Assembly (NCBI RefSeq): GCF_020524905.1 | Contig: NZ_JAIVKI010000022.1 | Location: 1-64,000, forward strand | Source of the DNA: Microbulbifer variabilis | GTDB taxonomy: Bacteria > Pseudomonadota > Gammaproteobacteria > Pseudomonadales > Cellvibrionaceae | Direction of reading: 5' to 3' | Length of the DNA: 64,000 nucleotides | Part shown: piece by piece, positions 43,923 to 55,729 of the stretch | Numbering within the stretch: the first letter of the stretch is position 1 | How the letters are laid out: every line of letters starts with the position of its first letter | The notes under the pieces: generated by a model | What the model was told of the DNA's origin: nothing | Seen by the model: only the letters and a program-made list of their open reading frames with translations | Database searches by the model: none | Made by a program: the position numbers and the translations under genes

Positions 43923-45329
43923 TCACTCCCCATTCATACCCAGCTCCTTCAACTTCCTCGTCAGGGTATTGCGTCCCCAGCCAAGAAGATCCGCAGCATC
44001 GCGTTTGCGTCCGGCGGTGTGCTTTAAAGCGATTTCTATTAATGCTTTTTCGAAGGCGGGTACGGCTTCACTGAGAATCTCCTTGCGTCCGGCACTAAGC
44101 GCCTGATCGGCCCAGATGCGCAGGGCTTTTTGCCAGTCCAACGGTGCTTCGGTTTCATTGCTCTGCTGGTGCAGTTCCTGCGGCAGGTCTTCGATATGCA
44201 CTTCGCGGCCTGAGGCCATCACAGTAATCCAGCGGCAGGTATTCTCCAGCTGGCGTACATTGCCGGGCCAGTCGAGGCCGGAGAGATATTCCTCCGCATC
44301 TTTACTCAGAATTTTCGGCTCTACACCGAGGTCAGCGGCGGCGGCATTAAAGAAGTGTCGCACCAGCCGTGGAATATCTTCACGCCTGTCCGCCAAACGG
44401 GGAATGTGAATTCGAATCACATTCAGGCGGTGGAATAAATCCTCGCGGAATTTATGCTCGCGCACCAACTCTTCCAGGTTCTGGTGGGTGGCGGCAATGA
44501 TACGTACGTCCACTTTTACTGGGGTATGTCCGCCAACACGATAAAATTCCCCATCTGCGAGAACGCGTAGCAGTCGGGTCTGAGTCTCCGCCGGCATATC
44601 GCCGATTTCATCTAAAAATAAAGTGCCGCTATTGGCCTGTTCGAAGCGACCGGCCCGTTGGGCGCTGGCTCCGGTAAAGGCGCCCTTCTCGTGCCCAAAC
44701 AGTTCGGACTCCATCAGGTCTTTGGGAATGGCGGCCATATTGAGGGCTATAAATGGCTTGTCACGGCGCGGACTGTGATTGTGCAGGGCCTGGGCCACCA
44801 ACTCCTTACCGGTACCCGATTCACCATTGATCAGCACGGTGATATTGGAATGGGACAGGCGCCCAATAGCGCGAAACACTTCCTGCATGGCGGGTGCTTC
44901 GCCGATAATTTCTTTGTTACTGGTGCCATTATCCGGCTCAGCCCGCTCTTCCTGGAGCTGCTCTTTGGCGTGCGCCAATGCGCGCCGGGTTACCGCTACA
45001 GCCTCATCGATATCGAAAGGTTTGGGTAAGTATTCGAAAGCCCCACCTTGGTAAGCGGCAACCGCACTTTCGAGATCGGAGTGCGCAGTCATAATAATGA
45101 TCGGCAGGCCCGGGCGCTCCGCTTGGAATCTCTCCAACAATTTAAACCCATCGGAGCCGGGCATGCGAATATCGCTAATCACTACATCCGGTGAGTCGCT
45201 GTAAAAGTCATCCAGGGCACGATCACCACTCTCGTAGCATTGGGTCTCAATCCCCTCTCTCGATAATGCCCGCTCCAGTACCCAGCGGATTGATCGGTCG
45301 TCGTCAATAATCCAAACGCGATTGCCCAT
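43923..45329 (-). CDS. glnG: Nitrogen regulation response regulator NtrC
   Basis: A 468-aa sigma-54 activator. It has a receiver domain with phosphoacceptor D53 and K104, an AAA+ domain with Walker A GESGTGKE (169-176) and the sigma-54-contact loop GAFTGA (216-221), and a C-terminal Fis-type helix-turn-helix (RDAADLLGWGRNTLTRKL). It activates glnA and other nitrogen genes when phosphorylated by NtrB. It starts 3 nt after ntrB ends. Confidence 0.96.
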   Translation of the reverse strand: MGNRVWIIDDDRSIRWVLERALSREGIETQCYESGDRALDDFYSDSPDVVISDIRMPGSDGFKLLERFQAERPGLPIIIMTAHSDLESAVAAYQGGAFEYLPKPFDIDEAVAVTRRALAHAKEQLQEERAEPDNGTSNKEIIGEAPAMQEVFRAIGRLSHSNITVLINGESGTGKELVAQALHNHSPRRDKPFIALNMAAIPKDLMESELFGHEKGAFTGASAQRAGRFEQANSGTLFLDEIGDMPAETQTRLLRVLADGEFYRVGGHTPVKVDVRIIAATHQNLEELVREHKFREDLFHRLNVIRIHIPRLADRREDIPRLVRHFFNAAAADLGVEPKILSKDAEEYLSGLDWPGNVRQLENTCRWITVMASGREVHIEDLPQELHQQSNETEAPLDWQKALRIWADQALSAGRKEILSEAVPAFEKALIEIALKHTAGRKRDAADLLGWGRNTLTRKLKELGMNGE

Positions 45330-45332
45330 TCT

Positions 45333-46415
45333 CTAGGTTCCTGTATTGGCTGATTCGGTAACAAGTGGCAGGTAAATCTGGAAGACGCTACGACCCGGTC
45401 GGCTGTCGCATTTAATTAAGCCACGATGTTGGTTGATGATGTTTTGGGAGATAGAAAGCCCCAGTCCCGAACCCTCGGCGCGCCCGGAAATCATCGGGAA
45501 AAAAATACGCTCGCGAATTTCCTCGGGAATCCCCGGGCCGTTGTCTTCAATTTCAATGCGACAAACCAGCGGACAGTGGCGTCGACCGATGGTGAACTGG
45601 CGTTGCACTCGGGTGCGCAACACGATTTCCCCATTGGCGAGGCCGATGCTCTCATCGATAGCCTGCATGGCATTGCGGGCGATATTCAACAAAGCCTGGA
45701 TCAACTGCTCTGGGTCCGCCGGTACATCGGGAATTGAGGGGTCATAATCCCGGCGAATTTGCAACTCCCCCCCGCACTCGGCCTCGACCAGTTGTGCCAC
45801 CCGCTCGAGTATCTCGTGTACATTGCTGGGCACCAGTTGTACCGGCTGGCGGGGTCCCAGCAGGCGATCCACCAAATTCCGTAGGCGATCTACCTCTTCA
45901 ATAATGATCTGGGTGTACTCTTCCAGCGAGGCATCGGGCAGTTCACGCTGCAGTAGCTGTGCGGCGCCACGAATCCCACCGAGGGGATTTTTCACCTCGT
46001 GGGCCATGCCCCGCACCAGATTGCGTGCGGTCTCTTGAGTGCTGAGCAAGGCATCTTCGCGGGCGATGCGCAGGAGGCGATCCATCGGCTGTACCTCCAC
46101 CAACAACAACCCCAGCTCCGGCACGGGGCTGACGGAGTAATCCACGGTACGCATTTTCAGGTTATGCAGACGCCAGCGGGCGCGGCGCACGGTAAATCGC
46201 TCACCACTGTGAAGAGCGTTGTGCAGCGCCTTTTCTGCGGCGGCGGATTCCCGCACCACCTCCCCCAGAGGCATACCCTCGACTCTTGCATTGGAGGCGG
46301 CCAGTAGATCCTCGGCGGCATTGTTGAGGTAGCAAAGCGATAACCGGTCATCCAGTACCAATACCGCTGAAGTAAGACTGTCTAATAGCTGTCGCAGCTG
46401 GAGATCATTGAGCAT
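45333..46415 (-). CDS. glnL: Nitrogen regulation sensor kinase/phosphatase NtrB
   Basis: A 360-aa soluble histidine kinase: a PAS domain (1-110), the H-box GMAHEVKNPLGGIRGA (H139) and an ATPase domain with GPGIPEEIRERIF and GSGLGLSISQNI. Controlled by PII proteins, it phosphorylates or dephosphorylates NtrC. An NtrC-site-like palindrome lies about 225 nt upstream (46641-46655). Confidence 0.95.
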   Translation of the reverse strand: MLNDLQLRQLLDSLTSAVLVLDDRLSLCYLNNAAEDLLAASNARVEGMPLGEVVRESAAAEKALHNALHSGERFTVRRARWRLHNLKMRTVDYSVSPVPELGLLLVEVQPMDRLLRIAREDALLSTQETARNLVRGMAHEVKNPLGGIRGAAQLLQRELPDASLEEYTQIIIEEVDRLRNLVDRLLGPRQPVQLVPSNVHEILERVAQLVEAECGGELQIRRDYDPSIPDVPADPEQLIQALLNIARNAMQAIDESIGLANGEIVLRTRVQRQFTIGRRHCPLVCRIEIEDNGPGIPEEIRERIFFPMISGRAEGSGLGLSISQNIINQHRGLIKCDSRPGRSVFQIYLPLVTESANTGT

Positions 46416-46637
46416 TCAATCGTTTCCGCTTTTTAACGGGGCCAGGGCACTCTCCTGCGCCCGGCGCGATAAACCCTTGTGTTCTAGCCAGTGCAAAAAG
46501 CAAACCAAAATGGCGCACAGGATTATCTGGGAGCACGCCCTGAGCCCGCAGGGCCCTCCCCAGACTTTAAGAATGCACGACAATGAAACTCATCAAGCCG
46601 CCACAGGCACCGGCAATATTGTTGTGGAGAAAGCATG

Positions 46638-46658
46638 TGCGCACCATATTAGTGCGCA
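46638..46658. promoter_or_regulatory. Candidate NtrC binding site upstream of ntrB
   Basis: Arms TGCGCAC / GTGCGCA enclose CATATTA. The core GCACCATATTAGTGC (46641-46655) matches the NtrC consensus GCACCAAAATGGTGC at 11 of 15 positions. It is consistent with autoregulation of ntrBC, as in enteric bacteria. Confidence 0.5.
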
Positions 46659-46694
46659 GAGCAAAATTTAACCAGATCGATTGTGGGGAGAAGA

Positions 46695-46726
46695 CGCCAC
46701 CGCAAAAAAGTTTATTTGCGGTGGCG
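46695..46726 (-). terminator. Strong hairpin after the DUF4124 gene
   Basis: A perfect 12-bp stem CGCCACCGCAAA / TTTGCGGTGGCG with an 8-nt loop, 43 nt downstream of the DUF4124 stop on the minus strand. It has no clear U-tract, so termination is likely but not certain. Confidence 0.6.
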
Positions 46727-46768
46727 GCATACAAGGGGCCGTTTAAATGGAGTGGCTTAGGCAGTGAA

Positions 46769-47419
46769 TCAGGGAGTGGGCTGAGCCTGGGGGATACCCG
46801 GCCCCACCGGAGCTTTGGGAGCCTGCGGTGCGCGCGGTGCCGGGTTGTCCGGCAGCTTACCGCCCGGGCGTTTCACATAGAGAGTAATCACCTGGGATTG
46901 GGCCAGTACCTGGCCGTTGCCATCGGTGAGCACCGCCTGCACGGTGTGTGTGCCCCGCTCCAGCAGAGAGATATCCAAACCCGCTCCCGAGGAGCTACCA
47001 CTCCAGGGCTTGCCATCCACCACCGCAAAAAAACTCGCCCCCTCAGGATACACCGGCTGTACATCCACCTGTAGCGGAATAAAACGCTGTCCTGGCGGGA
47101 CAGTGGCGCCATTCAGAGGACTCACTATCTGGATAGAAACCGGGCCAGAGTAACCATCCTTATCCTTGTCAGTTTGATCTTTTGGCGACATCTTGCGGGT
47201 TGGCAGGGCGCGTGGTAAAGCGATGGGCTGGACGTTGATCGGGGCCAACTCCACCTTTTGCGCCTGCCCATTGGGGGGCGGTGTATCACTGAAAGTCACC
47301 TGGCCATCGGGGCCGACAACCTTGTAAATGGTACTAGAGGTAGTTCCGCCATCGGTGCCGGCAAGGGCCACCAGGGGAACGGCAAGCATAAATGCCTGCA
47401 ACAGTTTTAAATATCCCAT
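46769..47419 (-). CDS. DUF4124 domain protein (nitrogen locus)
   Basis: A 216-aa exported protein with a signal peptide (1-20), DUF4124 core (TIYKVVGPDGQVTFSDTPPP), an immunoglobulin-like middle domain (IQIVSPLNGATVPPG...) and a Pro/Ala-rich C-terminal tail. It lies between glnA and ntrBC on the same strand, a position DUF4124 genes often take in Pseudomonas-like genomes. Function unknown. Confidence 0.8.
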   Translation of the reverse strand: MGYLKLLQAFMLAVPLVALAGTDGGTTSSTIYKVVGPDGQVTFSDTPPPNGQAQKVELAPINVQPIALPRALPTRKMSPKDQTDKDKDGYSGPVSIQIVSPLNGATVPPGQRFIPLQVDVQPVYPEGASFFAVVDGKPWSGSSSGAGLDISLLERGTHTVQAVLTDGNGQVLAQSQVITLYVKRPGGKLPDNPAPRAPQAPKAPVGPGIPQAQPTP

Positions 47420-47564
47420 AACTCAATCAGCCGCGAAGCGGTACTCCATGTGCTTGCCTATTGAACAGGCTCCGATCTGCAGAGAGGTGGGCTTTCTAAT
47501 CCACGGAGCGCTGTATCGGCCATAGACGGCGAAAGTAACCACCTCAAGACAGTTTACCCCCCAA

Positions 47565-47598
47565 TAAAAAAGCCCGCACCAGGGAGGGGCGGGCTTTT
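47565..47598 (-). terminator. Rho-independent terminator of glnA
   Basis: A stem AAAAGCCCGC / GCGGGCTTTT with an 11-nt loop, followed on the minus strand by a T-run. Confidence 0.9.
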
Positions 47599-47638
47599 CG
47601 AGAACGGCTCAGCGGCATCGGCGTGATGCCGCCCGCCA

Positions 47639-49045
47639 TTACACGGAGTAGTACATATCGAACTCGACCGGGTGAGTGGTCATGTTCAAACGCTCAACCT
47701 CGGCACGCTTGAGTTCGATGTAAGCATCGATGGCGTCGTCGGTGAATACACCGCCCTCGGTGAGGAAGGCACGGTCCTGATCCAGCGCATCCAGGGCACC
47801 TTCCAGGCTGGAGGCAACGGTCGGGTACTCGGCCAGCTCTTCCGGCGGCAGGTCGTACAAGTCCTTGTCGGCGGCGTCGCCGGGGTGGATCTTGTTCTTG
47901 ACGCCGTCGAGGCCCGCCATCAGCAGTGCTGCGAACGCCAGGTAGGGGTTGGCGGTCGGGTCCGGGAAGCGGGTTTCGATGCGCTTGCCCTTCGGCGAAG
48001 TCACGTACGGAATGCGGATGGAAGCGGAACGGTTGCGCGCAGAGTAGGCCAGGATAACCGGCGCTTCGAAGCCGGGCACCAGACGCTTATAGGAGTTGGT
48101 GGATGCGTTACAGATCGCATTCAGGGCGCGCGCGTGCTTGATGATACCGCCGATGTAGTAAAGGGCGGTTTCGGACAGACCCGCATAGACGTCGCCAGCA
48201 AACTGGTTGACGCCGTCCTTGGTGAAGGACTGGTGTACGTGCATACCGGAGCCGTTATCGCCCACCAGCGGCTTGGGCATAAAGGTCGCGGTCTTTCCGT
48301 AGGCGTGGGCCACATTGTGCACAGCGTACTTGAGGATCTGTACTTCGTCAGCCTTCTTGGTCAGGGTGTTGGCGGCAACGCCAATCTCACACTGGCCGGC
48401 AGTGCCCACTTCGTGGTGGTGTACTTCAACGCGCAGACCCATCTGCTCCATGGCGGAACACATAGCGGCGCGCACGTCGTGCAGGGAGTCCACCGGAGGC
48501 ACCGGGAAGTAACCGCCTTTAACACCCGGGCGGTGACCAATATTGCCCTCGGCAAAGCTGTGACCGGAAGACCAGGCCGCCTCTTCGGAGTTGATCTTGT
48601 AGAAGGCGCCACCCATTTCGGCACCCCAGGTGATGTCGTCGAATACGAAGAACTCGGGCTCGGGGCCGAACAGCGCGGTGTCACCCAGGCCGGTGGACTT
48701 CAGGTATTCCTCGGCGCGCAGTGCGATGGAACGCGGGTCGCGCTCATAGCCCTGACCGGTGATTGGGTCGACGATGTTACAGCGAATAATAACGGTGCTC
48801 TCGTCGGTGAAGGGATCGAGGAAAGCGGTCTCATCATCCGGCATCAGAATCATGTCGGACTCGTTGATGCCTTTCCAGCCAGCGATAGAGGAGCCGTCAA
48901 ACATCTTGCCCTCTTCGAAGAACTCGTCGTTAACCTCCGACACGGGGATGGATACGTGCTGTTCTTTACCCTTGGTGTCGGTGAAGCGCAGGTCTATCCA
49001 CTTTGCCTCACTCTCTTTAATCAAACCGAGCGTTTTCGCTGACAT
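47639..49045 (-). CDS. glnA: Glutamine synthetase, type I
   Basis: A 468-aa GSI-beta enzyme: [13 protein letters not shown] (N-terminal beta-grasp), catalytic-domain [25 protein letters not shown] and the adenylylation tyrosine in [11 protein letters not shown] (about Y397). It makes glutamine from glutamate, ammonia and ATP and is switched off by GlnE adenylylation. ATG 49045 has GGAGGA 6 nt upstream; the frame extends further but that region contains the promoter. Transcribed from the sigma-54 promoter at 49126-49142. Confidence 0.97.
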   Translation of the reverse strand: MSAKTLGLIKESEAKWIDLRFTDTKGKEQHVSIPVSEVNDEFFEEGKMFDGSSIAGWKGINESDMILMPDDETAFLDPFTDESTVIIRCNIVDPITGQGYERDPRSIALRAEEYLKSTGLGDTALFGPEPEFFVFDDITWGAEMGGAFYKINSEEAAWSSGHSFAEGNIGHRPGVKGGYFPVPPVDSLHDVRAAMCSAMEQMGLRVEVHHHEVGTAGQCEIGVAANTLTKKADEVQILKYAVHNVAHAYGKTATFMPKPLVGDNGSGMHVHQSFTKDGVNQFAGDVYAGLSETALYYIGGIIKHARALNAICNASTNSYKRLVPGFEAPVILAYSARNRSASIRIPYVTSPKGKRIETRFPDPTANPYLAFAALLMAGLDGVKNKIHPGDAADKDLYDLPPEELAEYPTVASSLEGALDALDQDRAFLTEGGVFTDDAIDAYIELKRAEVERLNMTTHPVEFDMYYSV

Positions 49046-49125
49046 TGCTGTCCTCCAGGTCTTGAAAAGTATTTGGTCGCTATGCCTTTGCTGCCGGCAT
49101 TCGCTCTTTACCTGGCGTGAAATAA

Positions 49126-49142
49126 AGCAAAGAGTGTGCCAA
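49126..49142 (-). promoter_or_regulatory. Sigma-54 (RpoN) promoter of glnA
   Basis: On the minus strand TTGGCACACTCTTTGCT matches the -24/-12 consensus TGGCAC-N5-TTGC with exact GG-N10-GC spacing. Transcription would start about 12 nt downstream, near 49115, leaving a leader of roughly 70 nt. Confidence 0.9.
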
Positions 49143-49246
49143 ATTAGGGCAGTGGCGTCGCGGCGGCGACTGGTGCCGGTGCGGGCCCCAGCACTGGGCC
49201 GACTGGGGCAGGATAGATGTATTGGGGCCGACCAGCCATAACTAAA

Positions 49247-49308
49247 TGCACCAACTTGGCACATTTGCTCTCCCGCTCGCGCAGAAACAGTGCACGACCA
49301 ACTTGGCT
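49247..49308 (-). promoter_or_regulatory. Two candidate NtrC enhancer half-palindromes upstream of glnA
   Basis: TGCACCAACTTGGCACA (49247-49263) and TGCACGACCAACTTGGCT (49291-49308) share TGCAC...CCAACTTGGC and resemble the GCAC-N5-GTGC NtrC pattern imperfectly. They would sit near -140 and -185 from the glnA start, in the usual enhancer range. Confidence 0.4.
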
Positions 49309-49318
49309 CCGGCTAGTT

Positions 49319-49324
49319 TATAAT
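49319..49324 (+). promoter_or_regulatory. Probable -10 box of thiI
   Basis: TATAAT lies 40 nt before the thiI start codon. I see no good -35 at standard spacing. Confidence 0.45.
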
Positions 49325-49364
49325 GCCGCACCTTCTATCAACATGCGGTACCCCACGGATTCCC

Positions 49365-50849
49365 ATGCACTTTGTCGTCAAGTTTTTCCCCGAGATCACC
49401 ATCAAGAGCAACCCGGTGCGCAAGCGTATGTCGCGCCAGCTCAAGGACAACCTACAGCGCCTGCTGCGCCAGCTGGACGACCGTATCCAGGTGCGCAAAG
49501 ACTGGGAAAAGATCGATGTGATCGCCCCGGACGCTGTGGCCCACCTTGGCAGCCGTATCGAAGAGGTGCTTTCTCACACTCCCGGCATCGCCAACTTTTC
49601 CCGCGTGCGGCAGTTTCCTCTAGGCGACCTGCACGATATGTACGAGAAAACCCTTTCGGTGTGGGGCCCCGCCCTCAAGGACAAGACCTTCTGCGTGCGG
49701 GTAAAACGCACCGGCAACCACGACTTTAAGTCCTTGGATGTGGAGCAATACGTGGGCGGTGGCCTCAACAAGAATACCGAGGCGGCCGGGGTAAAACTGA
49801 AAAACCCGGATATCACGGTAAAACTGGAAATCCGCCACGACAAGCTCAACGTGGTCGAGGAACAGCACCCCGGCCTCGGCGGCTTTCCCCTGGGCACCCA
49901 GGACCCGGTGCTGTCACTGGTCTCCGGTGGTTTCGATTCCACTGTGGCCAGCTACCTGACCATGAAGCGCGGAATCCGCACCCACTTCCTTTTCTTCAAC
50001 TTGGGTGGGCGCCAGCACGAGTTGGGCGTTAAGGAAGTCGCCTACTACCTGTGGAACAAATACGGCGCTTCCCACCGGGTGCGCTTCGTCACTGTACCCT
50101 TCGATGAGGTGGTGGCGGAAATCCTCGAGCGCGTCGACGACTCGCATATGGGCGTGATCCTAAAGCGTATGATGCTGCGCGCCGCAGAAGTTATCGCGAA
50201 AGAGCTGGAAGTGGACGCGGTGGTGACCGGTGAGGCCATCGCCCAGGTTTCCAGCCAGACCCTGAAAAACCTGTCGGTGATCGACAGCGTCACCGATACC
50301 CTGGTGCTGCGCCCGCTGATCACCAGCGATAAGACCGATATCATCCGCACCTCACGGGAGATCGGCACCGAGGAGTTCGCCGCAAATATGCCCGAATACT
50401 GCGGTGTGATTTCGGTGAAGCCCACCACTCGCGCCAAGATTGAGAAAGTGGAGTCCGAGGAGAACCGCTTCGACTTCACCATCCTCGACCGCGCCATCGG
50501 CAACCGCTCGATTCAGAATATCGACGAGGTGATCGAAGAGGTGGACGGCGAAGCGCCGGAAGTGGAAATCCGCGAGGAGGCCGGCAACGCAGTGGTAATC
50601 GATATCCGCCACCCGGACGAGGAGGAGATGGACCCTCTGGAGCTGGAAGGCACCGAGGTGCAGACCATCCCCTTCTATCGCCTGAATAACAATTTCGCCA
50701 AACTGGATCAGGAGCGCGAGTACCTGCTCTACTGTGCCCGCGGCGTAATGAGCCGCTTGCACGCCTCACACCTGCTGGACGAGGGCTTCCGCAATGTGGG
50801 CGTACTGCGCCCGCAGATCCCACACCGGCCCGAAGGCATCAAGAAGTAA
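49365..50849 (+). CDS. thiI: tRNA 4-thiouridine synthase / thiamine sulfurtransferase ThiI
   Basis: A 494-aa protein: N-terminal ferredoxin-like/THUMP domains, a PP-loop (SGGFDSTVASYL, about 187), C346 in PEYCG, and a C-terminal rhodanese domain with active-site C457 (YCARG). The rhodanese extension is present, so it should serve both tRNA s4U8 formation and thiazole synthesis, as in enteric ThiI. ATG 49365 gives the standard MHFVVKFFPEI start. Divergent from glnA. Confidence 0.95.
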   Translation: MHFVVKFFPEITIKSNPVRKRMSRQLKDNLQRLLRQLDDRIQVRKDWEKIDVIAPDAVAHLGSRIEEVLSHTPGIANFSRVRQFPLGDLHDMYEKTLSVWGPALKDKTFCVRVKRTGNHDFKSLDVEQYVGGGLNKNTEAAGVKLKNPDITVKLEIRHDKLNVVEEQHPGLGGFPLGTQDPVLSLVSGGFDSTVASYLTMKRGIRTHFLFFNLGGRQHELGVKEVAYYLWNKYGASHRVRFVTVPFDEVVAEILERVDDSHMGVILKRMMLRAAEVIAKELEVDAVVTGEAIAQVSSQTLKNLSVIDSVTDTLVLRPLITSDKTDIIRTSREIGTEEFAANMPEYCGVISVKPTTRAKIEKVESEENRFDFTILDRAIGNRSIQNIDEVIEEVDGEAPEVEIREEAGNAVVIDIRHPDEEEMDPLELEGTEVQTIPFYRLNNNFAKLDQEREYLLYCARGVMSRLHASHLLDEGFRNVGVLRPQIPHRPEGIKK

Positions 50850-50972
50850 TTATCTGGCGCGGGCGACAGCTTCGCCCGCGCCCTCCTCCCCGGCCTCTTT
50901 CCAGAGCCACTAGTCTGAACGCGACCGGTGATTTTTTACCCAAAATCACTCCCATTTGTCATGCGGCCCCCC

Positions 50973-50978
50973 TATAAT
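50973..50978 (+). promoter_or_regulatory. Probable -10 box of typA
   Basis: TATAAT, about 85 nt before the GTG start codon; the -35 is not clear. Confidence 0.45.
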
Positions 50979-51062
50979 CGCCGCCTTTGGCCGGAATGCT
51001 GCTGTAGAAACCCCGCAGGCCCCCGCCCCGATTTACCAAGATTTAACGCCCAGAGGCCCCCA

Positions 51063-52871
51063 GTGATAGAGAATCTGCGCAATATTGCGATTATTGCCCA
51101 CGTAGACCACGGCAAAACCACCCTGGTGGACAAGCTGCTGTCCCAGTCCGGCACACTCGACCGCCGCGACGAAGGCGCCGAGCGGGTCATGGACTCCAAC
51201 GACCAGGAGAGAGAGCGCGGCATTACCATCCTCGCCAAGAACACCGCTATTCGCTGGAACGACTACCGTATCAACATCGTCGACACCCCTGGGCACGCCG
51301 ACTTTGGCGGTGAGGTAGAGCGCGTACTGTCCATGGTCGACTCCGTATTACTGCTGGTAGACGCGGTGGACGGCCCCATGCCGCAGACCCGTTTCGTAAC
51401 CCAGAAAGCCTTCGAGCAGGGCCTCAACCCCATCGTGGTCATCAACAAGATCGACCGCCCCGGCGCTCGCCCCGACTGGGTAATGGACCAGGTATTCGAC
51501 CTGTTTGACAGCCTCGGCGCCACCGATGAGCAGCTGGACTTCCCGGTTGTCTACGCCTCCGCCCTGAATGGCATCGCCGGTCTCGACGACACCGATCTGG
51601 CCGACGATATGACCCCGCTGTTCCAAATGATCGTGGACAAGGTTGAGCCGCCCAAGGTCGACCCCAAAGGCGCTTTCCAGATGCAGATTTCCGCCCTGGA
51701 TTACTCCAGCTATGTGGGCGTTATCGGCGTTGGCCGCATTACCCGCGGTACTCTGAACCCCAACCAACAGGTGGTAGTGCTGGACCGCGATGGCAAATCC
51801 CGCAAAGCCAAGGTTCTGCAGGTGATGGGTTACCTGGGCCTGGAGCGTACCGAAGTGGAGCAGGCCAGCGCCGGCGATATCGTCTGTATCACCGGTGTGG
51901 GCGAACTGAATATCTCCGATACCCTGTGCGACCCGGACACCCCGGAAGCCCTGCCCGCCCTGAGCGTTGATGAGCCCACCGTGAGTATGACTTTCCAGGT
52001 CAACGACTCTCCCTTTGCCGGTCAGGACGGCAAGTTCGTTACCTCCCGCAATATCAAGGAGCGCCTGGAACAGGAGCTGATCCACAACGTGGCCCTGCGT
52101 GTGGAACAGGGCGATTCCCCGGACAAATTCCGCGTTTCCGGCCGCGGCGAATTGCACCTGTCGGTATTGATCGAGAGCATGCGCCGCGAAGGCTTCGAGC
52201 TGGGTGTATCCCGTCCGGAAGTGGTGCAGAAAGAGGTGGATGGCGAAATCCATGAACCCTATGAAGAAGTGGTAATCGACGTTGAAGACCAGCACCAGGG
52301 CCCGATTATGGAAGAGCTGGGTCTGCGCAAGGCCGAGCTGACCAATATGGAGCCGGATGGCAAGGGCCGCGTGCGCCTGACCTTTATCGTGCCCTCCCGC
52401 GGCATGATCGGTTTCCGCAACCAGTTCCTGACCCTGACCAGCGGCTCAGGCATTATGACCAGCATCTTCGACCACTACGGCCCGGTAAAACAGGGTGAGG
52501 TGGCCAAGCGCATCAACGGCGTACTGGTATCCATGGTAAAGGGCAAGACTCTGGCCTATGCATTGTTCGCCCTGCAGGACCGCGGACGCCTGTTCCTCGG
52601 CCACGGCGAAGATATTTATGAAGGCCAGGTTATCGGCATCCACTCCCGCGGCAACGACCTGGTGGTAAACCCCACCAAGGGCAAGCAGCTCACTAATATC
52701 CGTGCCGCCGGTACTGACGAGGCCCTGACTCTCACTCCGCCCATCCGTCACACCCTGGAGCAGGCGCTGGAGTTTATTGAAGAGGATGAGCTGGTTGAGG
52801 TAACTCCCAGCCATATCCGCATACGCAAAAAAATCCTGCAGGAAAATATGCGTAAGCGCACGAAGAAATAA
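51063..52871 (+). CDS. typA: Translational GTPase TypA/BipA
   Basis: A 602-aa ribosome-binding GTPase: AHVDHGKTT (G1), RGITI (G2), DTPGHADF (G3) and NKID (G4), then the BipA-specific C-terminal domain. It assists 50S assembly and stress/cold growth. The start is GTG 51063, giving the conserved [18 protein letters not shown]; the frame's upstream extension is untranslated leader. Its 3' end is duplicated at 55386 (see repeat). Confidence 0.96.
   Translation: MIENLRNIAIIAHVDHGKTTLVDKLLSQSGTLDRRDEGAERVMDSNDQERERGITILAKNTAIRWNDYRINIVDTPGHADFGGEVERVLSMVDSVLLLVDAVDGPMPQTRFVTQKAFEQGLNPIVVINKIDRPGARPDWVMDQVFDLFDSLGATDEQLDFPVVYASALNGIAGLDDTDLADDMTPLFQMIVDKVEPPKVDPKGAFQMQISALDYSSYVGVIGVGRITRGTLNPNQQVVVLDRDGKSRKAKVLQVMGYLGLERTEVEQASAGDIVCITGVGELNISDTLCDPDTPEALPALSVDEPTVSMTFQVNDSPFAGQDGKFVTSRNIKERLEQELIHNVALRVEQGDSPDKFRVSGRGELHLSVLIESMRREGFELGVSRPEVVQKEVDGEIHEPYEEVVIDVEDQHQGPIMEELGLRKAELTNMEPDGKGRVRLTFIVPSRGMIGFRNQFLTLTSGSGIMTSIFDHYGPVKQGEVAKRINGVLVSMVKGKTLAYALFALQDRGRLFLGHGEDIYEGQVIGIHSRGNDLVVNPTKGKQLTNIRAAGTDEALTLTPPIRHTLEQALEFIEEDELVEVTPSHIRIRKKILQENMRKRTKK
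52840..52858 (+). repeat. Direct repeat copy 1: end of typA
   Basis: AGGAAAATATGCGTAAGCG, encoding ENMRKR near the TypA C terminus. An identical 19-mer occurs at 55386-55404, after the chitinase gene, and both copies are followed by near-identical terminators. Confidence 0.9.
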
Positions 52872-52891
52872 TTGATATTTTCTTCAGTTTG

Positions 52892-52917
52892 AAAAGGGCC
52901 CTATAGGGCCCTTTTTT
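52892..52917 (+). terminator. Rho-independent terminator of typA
   Basis: AAAAGGGCCC-TATA-GGGCCCTTTT followed by T residues. Confidence 0.92.
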
Positions 52918-53383
52918 GTTTTTACATTTGGCGTCAGGTCGCACTTAAAATCTAAGCGACCTCGAAAAATTCTTTATGCGGGTAGCCGGCATTTATTGCC
53001 AATTATTGAATGCAGGCACTGAGAGCTCTGTCTCGAAAAATGCCTCAGGATACAACCCCGGCCAACACCATTTTTATTTTTTTTGCCTATATCATAAAAA
53101 TTAATTCTTAAATAAATCCAAGAATTCGACCATCACTACCAAGTATTCGCTGCATAAACTCCAATATGGCAGAAACGGATTTTATCCTGCAAAAAGCAGT
53201 TTACATTTTTATTCTTTCACTTTTCTTGCACAATTTACTGGGGAAAACCGTCTATTTACCGCGGTTTTCTCAGTTTCATGCGGAACTTTTACCTCCCCAA
53301 TTTTTTCCAATTTCCTCAACGATAAAGTTCAGTTCTATAACACTAAGTTTCATCATAATTAAGGCCCATGGGAGGTCACTGCA
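52918..53383. other. A+T-rich leader region of the chitinase gene
   Basis: About 465 nt with no supported gene. It contains a hairpin GAAAACCG / CGGTTTTC (53243-53269) about 115 nt before the start and a strong Shine-Dalgarno (GGAGG, 53371-53375). Confidence 0.55.
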
Positions 53384-55354
<1,971 letters not shown>

Positions 55355-55385
55355 CCTGGACACGCTTACACTTGTGAAATTCTTA

Positions 55386-55404
55386 AGGAAAATATGCGTA
55401 AGCG
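55386..55404 (+). repeat. Direct repeat copy 2: displaced typA 3' end
   Basis: Identical to 52840-52858. In frame it still reads ENMRKR and then diverges to a stop. A 26-nt terminator like that of typA follows at the same distance (48 versus 52 nt between repeat start and terminator start). Confidence 0.9.
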
Positions 55405-55433
55405 AGTAGTTGGAATTTTTCCTGGACATCTAT

Positions 55434-55459
55434 AAAAGGGCCTTAGAGGGCCCTTTTTT
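55434..55459 (+). terminator. Terminator after the chitinase gene, copy of the typA terminator
   Basis: AAAAGGGCC-TTAGAG-GGCCCTTTT plus T-run; differs from the typA terminator at only two positions over about 26 nt. Confidence 0.88.
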
Positions 55460-55729
55460 ATTTTTTGGCGACGAAACATTATGTAGAAAATTAAATCGCT
55501 AACGAGAGTCCCTACCCATAAACAAGCACCAGCAAATACTCATCGGTGAATCGGTTCCCCACAAGTAACACCTAAAGAATCAGCTCCCAGCCCATGAAAT
55601 CCACTCAGAGTCACTAAATTTTTTAGTGTAATGCCGTTTCTCGATTTAAAAAATTTTCGTATGCCATACGCTAGGATATTGAAGACAACTTATACCCCGG
55701 AATTTATTGATGTTAAGATCCGATGTGTC
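55460..55729. other. Gene-free A+T-rich gap
   Basis: About 270 nt after the displaced terminator; I see no gene or clear structure. Confidence 0.5.

Larger units (their letters stand above)
46416..46768. other. Gap between ntrB and the DUF4124 gene
   Basis: No coding frame is supported. The gap holds two structures: the palindrome around 46638-46658 and the hairpin at 46695-46726. Confidence 0.5.

Noticed and set aside
47672..49042. 456-aa open frame on the plus strand opposite glnA
   Set aside because: Antisense shadow of glnA with Gly/Val-rich artefact composition.
49256..49269. Plus-strand TTGGCACATTTGCT resembling a sigma-54 promoter for thiI
   Set aside because: GG-to-GC spacing is 7, not 10, so it cannot be a functional -24/-12 element.
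51348..52295. 315-aa open frame opposite typA
   Set aside because: Antisense shadow; typA occupies the other strand over the same span.
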